Assembly: GCA_034769895.1 (NCBI GenBank)
Contig: CM068372.1
Coordinates: 235,060,843-235,124,842 of the forward strand
Reading direction: 5' to 3'
DNA from: Magicicada septendecula
Lineage: Eukaryota; Arthropoda; Insecta; Hemiptera; Cicadidae
Length of the DNA stretch: 64,000 nucleotides
Under the pieces are notes generated by a model that was not told the origin of the DNA, did not search any database, and saw only the letters and a list, made by a program, of their open reading frames with translations. This document shows positions 63,163 to 64,000 of the stretch, in pieces; the stretch's first letter is position 1; each line of letters opens with the position of its first letter. The position numbers and the translations under genes are program-made.

Positions 63163-64000
63163 GTGTTTTCTGTTTTCACAATTACTGAGCGAGTAGGCTC
63201 GTCAGGGAAATTGAATCTCGTTTTGCTTCAAACCTGGACATCCATTCGGAGGATTGACAGGGACTTTGGGAAGGATTCCGTGAATGATGGTCACATTATC
63301 ATGTGGTATCAGCGCTCTCAACATGGATACGAATCTATTAAAAGCAATCTACATTCTGCAAGCAACATCAGAGCCATGTTAACTGTTTTTATTTTTTGTT
63401 TTTTTTCCTCATGAAGGATTGATTCATCATGACTATGTTCCTCGCATAAACATATTTAATTTATGTTTTAGAATCATCTTCGCCAATAATACTTCTACAC
63501 TTCTGACGAACCCACACACCACGTTATTAAATGTACAAGTCACCACCTGCTGCCTCGCAACGGATCCCTTCACACAGCCATTCCAAACCTTATCCCGTCA
63601 ACAATAAATTCGGAGTTTAATAAATGATGCTCACATAATCATATGGTGTCAGTGCTCTCAACATGGATACGAATCTATTGAAAGCAATCTATTTTCTGCA
63701 AGCAACATCAGAGCCATGTTAACTGTTGTTGTTTTTTTTTTTTTTTGCCTCATGAAGGATTGATTCATCATGACTATGTTCCTTCAGTTCAGACAATAAC
63801 TAAGGAGTACTACACAGAAATTCTTTGCAAGCCGAGGGATACAATGCGAAGAAAATGGAAGCACCTATGGGCAAGTGACACCTTCCCCATGACAGTACAC
63901 CTGCACGTTCTTCACCACCTACTACAGGATTTCTTAGGGAAACACAGCATCATACAGGCTGTTCAGCCAACCTGATTACAATACAGTTCTGATTTGGCTC
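63163..64000 (+). pseudogene. Mariner-type transposase remnant, with internal duplication
   Basis: The clearest part is 63745-64000, running off the window: HEGLIHHDYVPSVQTITKEY, then RDTMRRKWKHLWASDT and LLQDFLGKHSIIQAVQPT, and after a stop YSSDLA. This is the mariner DDE domain between the first and third catalytic positions; the usual H-D-N-A-P-H motif is mutated (PMTVHLHVLHHL). Upstream, KSNLHSASNIRAMLTV at about 63335-63385 and again in the second copy corresponds to the strand just before the HEG segment. A 160-bp block (63283-63442) is repeated at 63623-63783, so the sequence has been partly duplicated. Frameshifts at the T-rich runs separate SNIRAMLTV from HEGLIHH in both copies. Confidence 0.65.

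Overview
This is a transposon-dense, AT-rich arthropod window, almost certainly from an insect with a large genome. The signs are: insect-type primer-binding sites (tRNA-Leu and tRNA-Lys) in two Ty3/gypsy-like LTR elements; Jockey- and RTE-like LINEs; hAT, Harbinger, Tigger, mariner and MULE remnants; long (GT)n/(AC)n microsatellites; and the octamer TAGGCCTA scattered through unique DNA. A cockroach- or termite-like genome would fit, but that is a guess. I found no tRNA, rRNA, CRISPR or confidently supported host gene; the window reads as intergenic or deep-intronic DNA.

Layout. 1-1633: (GT)n followed by a 165-bp (55-codon, in-frame) tandem array. 2548-3285: internally deleted Tigger/pogo element. 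3288-8496: mostly unique, with a microsatellite and a degenerate tandem repeat. 8497-8832: fold-back repeat abutting a complete but decayed gypsy-like LTR retrotransposon (8828-15030, minus strand: gag, protease, RT, RNase H, integrase, many frameshifts and stops). 18773-19374: deleted Harbinger element with TTA target duplication. 21173-24393: hAT element with 8-bp target duplication, broken BED-finger transposase and a nested 5'-truncated Penelope-like insertion. 26783-27118: tRNA-derived SINE-like element. 28392-29010: RTE-like LINE tail. 29997-30735: Penelope-like unit bounded by inverted arms. 35030-36208: second decayed LINE. 39855-42370: ~125-bp tandem repeat interrupted by a hAT element (40333-42311). 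44890-46115: Jockey-like LINE tail. 46120-53554: the outstanding object, described next. After that come a weak LINE tail (54790-55170), microsatellites, a MULE remnant (59844-60560), a weak transposase remnant (60840-61120) and a mariner-type transposase running off the window end.

The outstanding object is a young LTR retroelement on the minus strand. It has two ~2.08-kb, nearly identical LTRs, a TAGG target duplication, a perfect 18-nt tRNA-Lys primer-binding site, no pol genes, and one intact 434-codon ORF. That ORF joins a Gag-like, coiled-coil N-terminus to an RNA-recognition motif resembling the first RRM of the host nucleolar protein RBM34/Nop12. I read it as a non-autonomous element that captured a host RNA-binding domain.

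A second theme is a family of hammerhead-ribozyme-like hairpins (1882, 19715, 24168, 30039, 30199). They share core bases but have different, internally complementary stems, and at least two sit in Penelope-like sequence. The elements are nested: LTR element at the end of a LINE, hAT in a tandem repeat, Penelope-like element in hAT. That gives a relative order of insertion.
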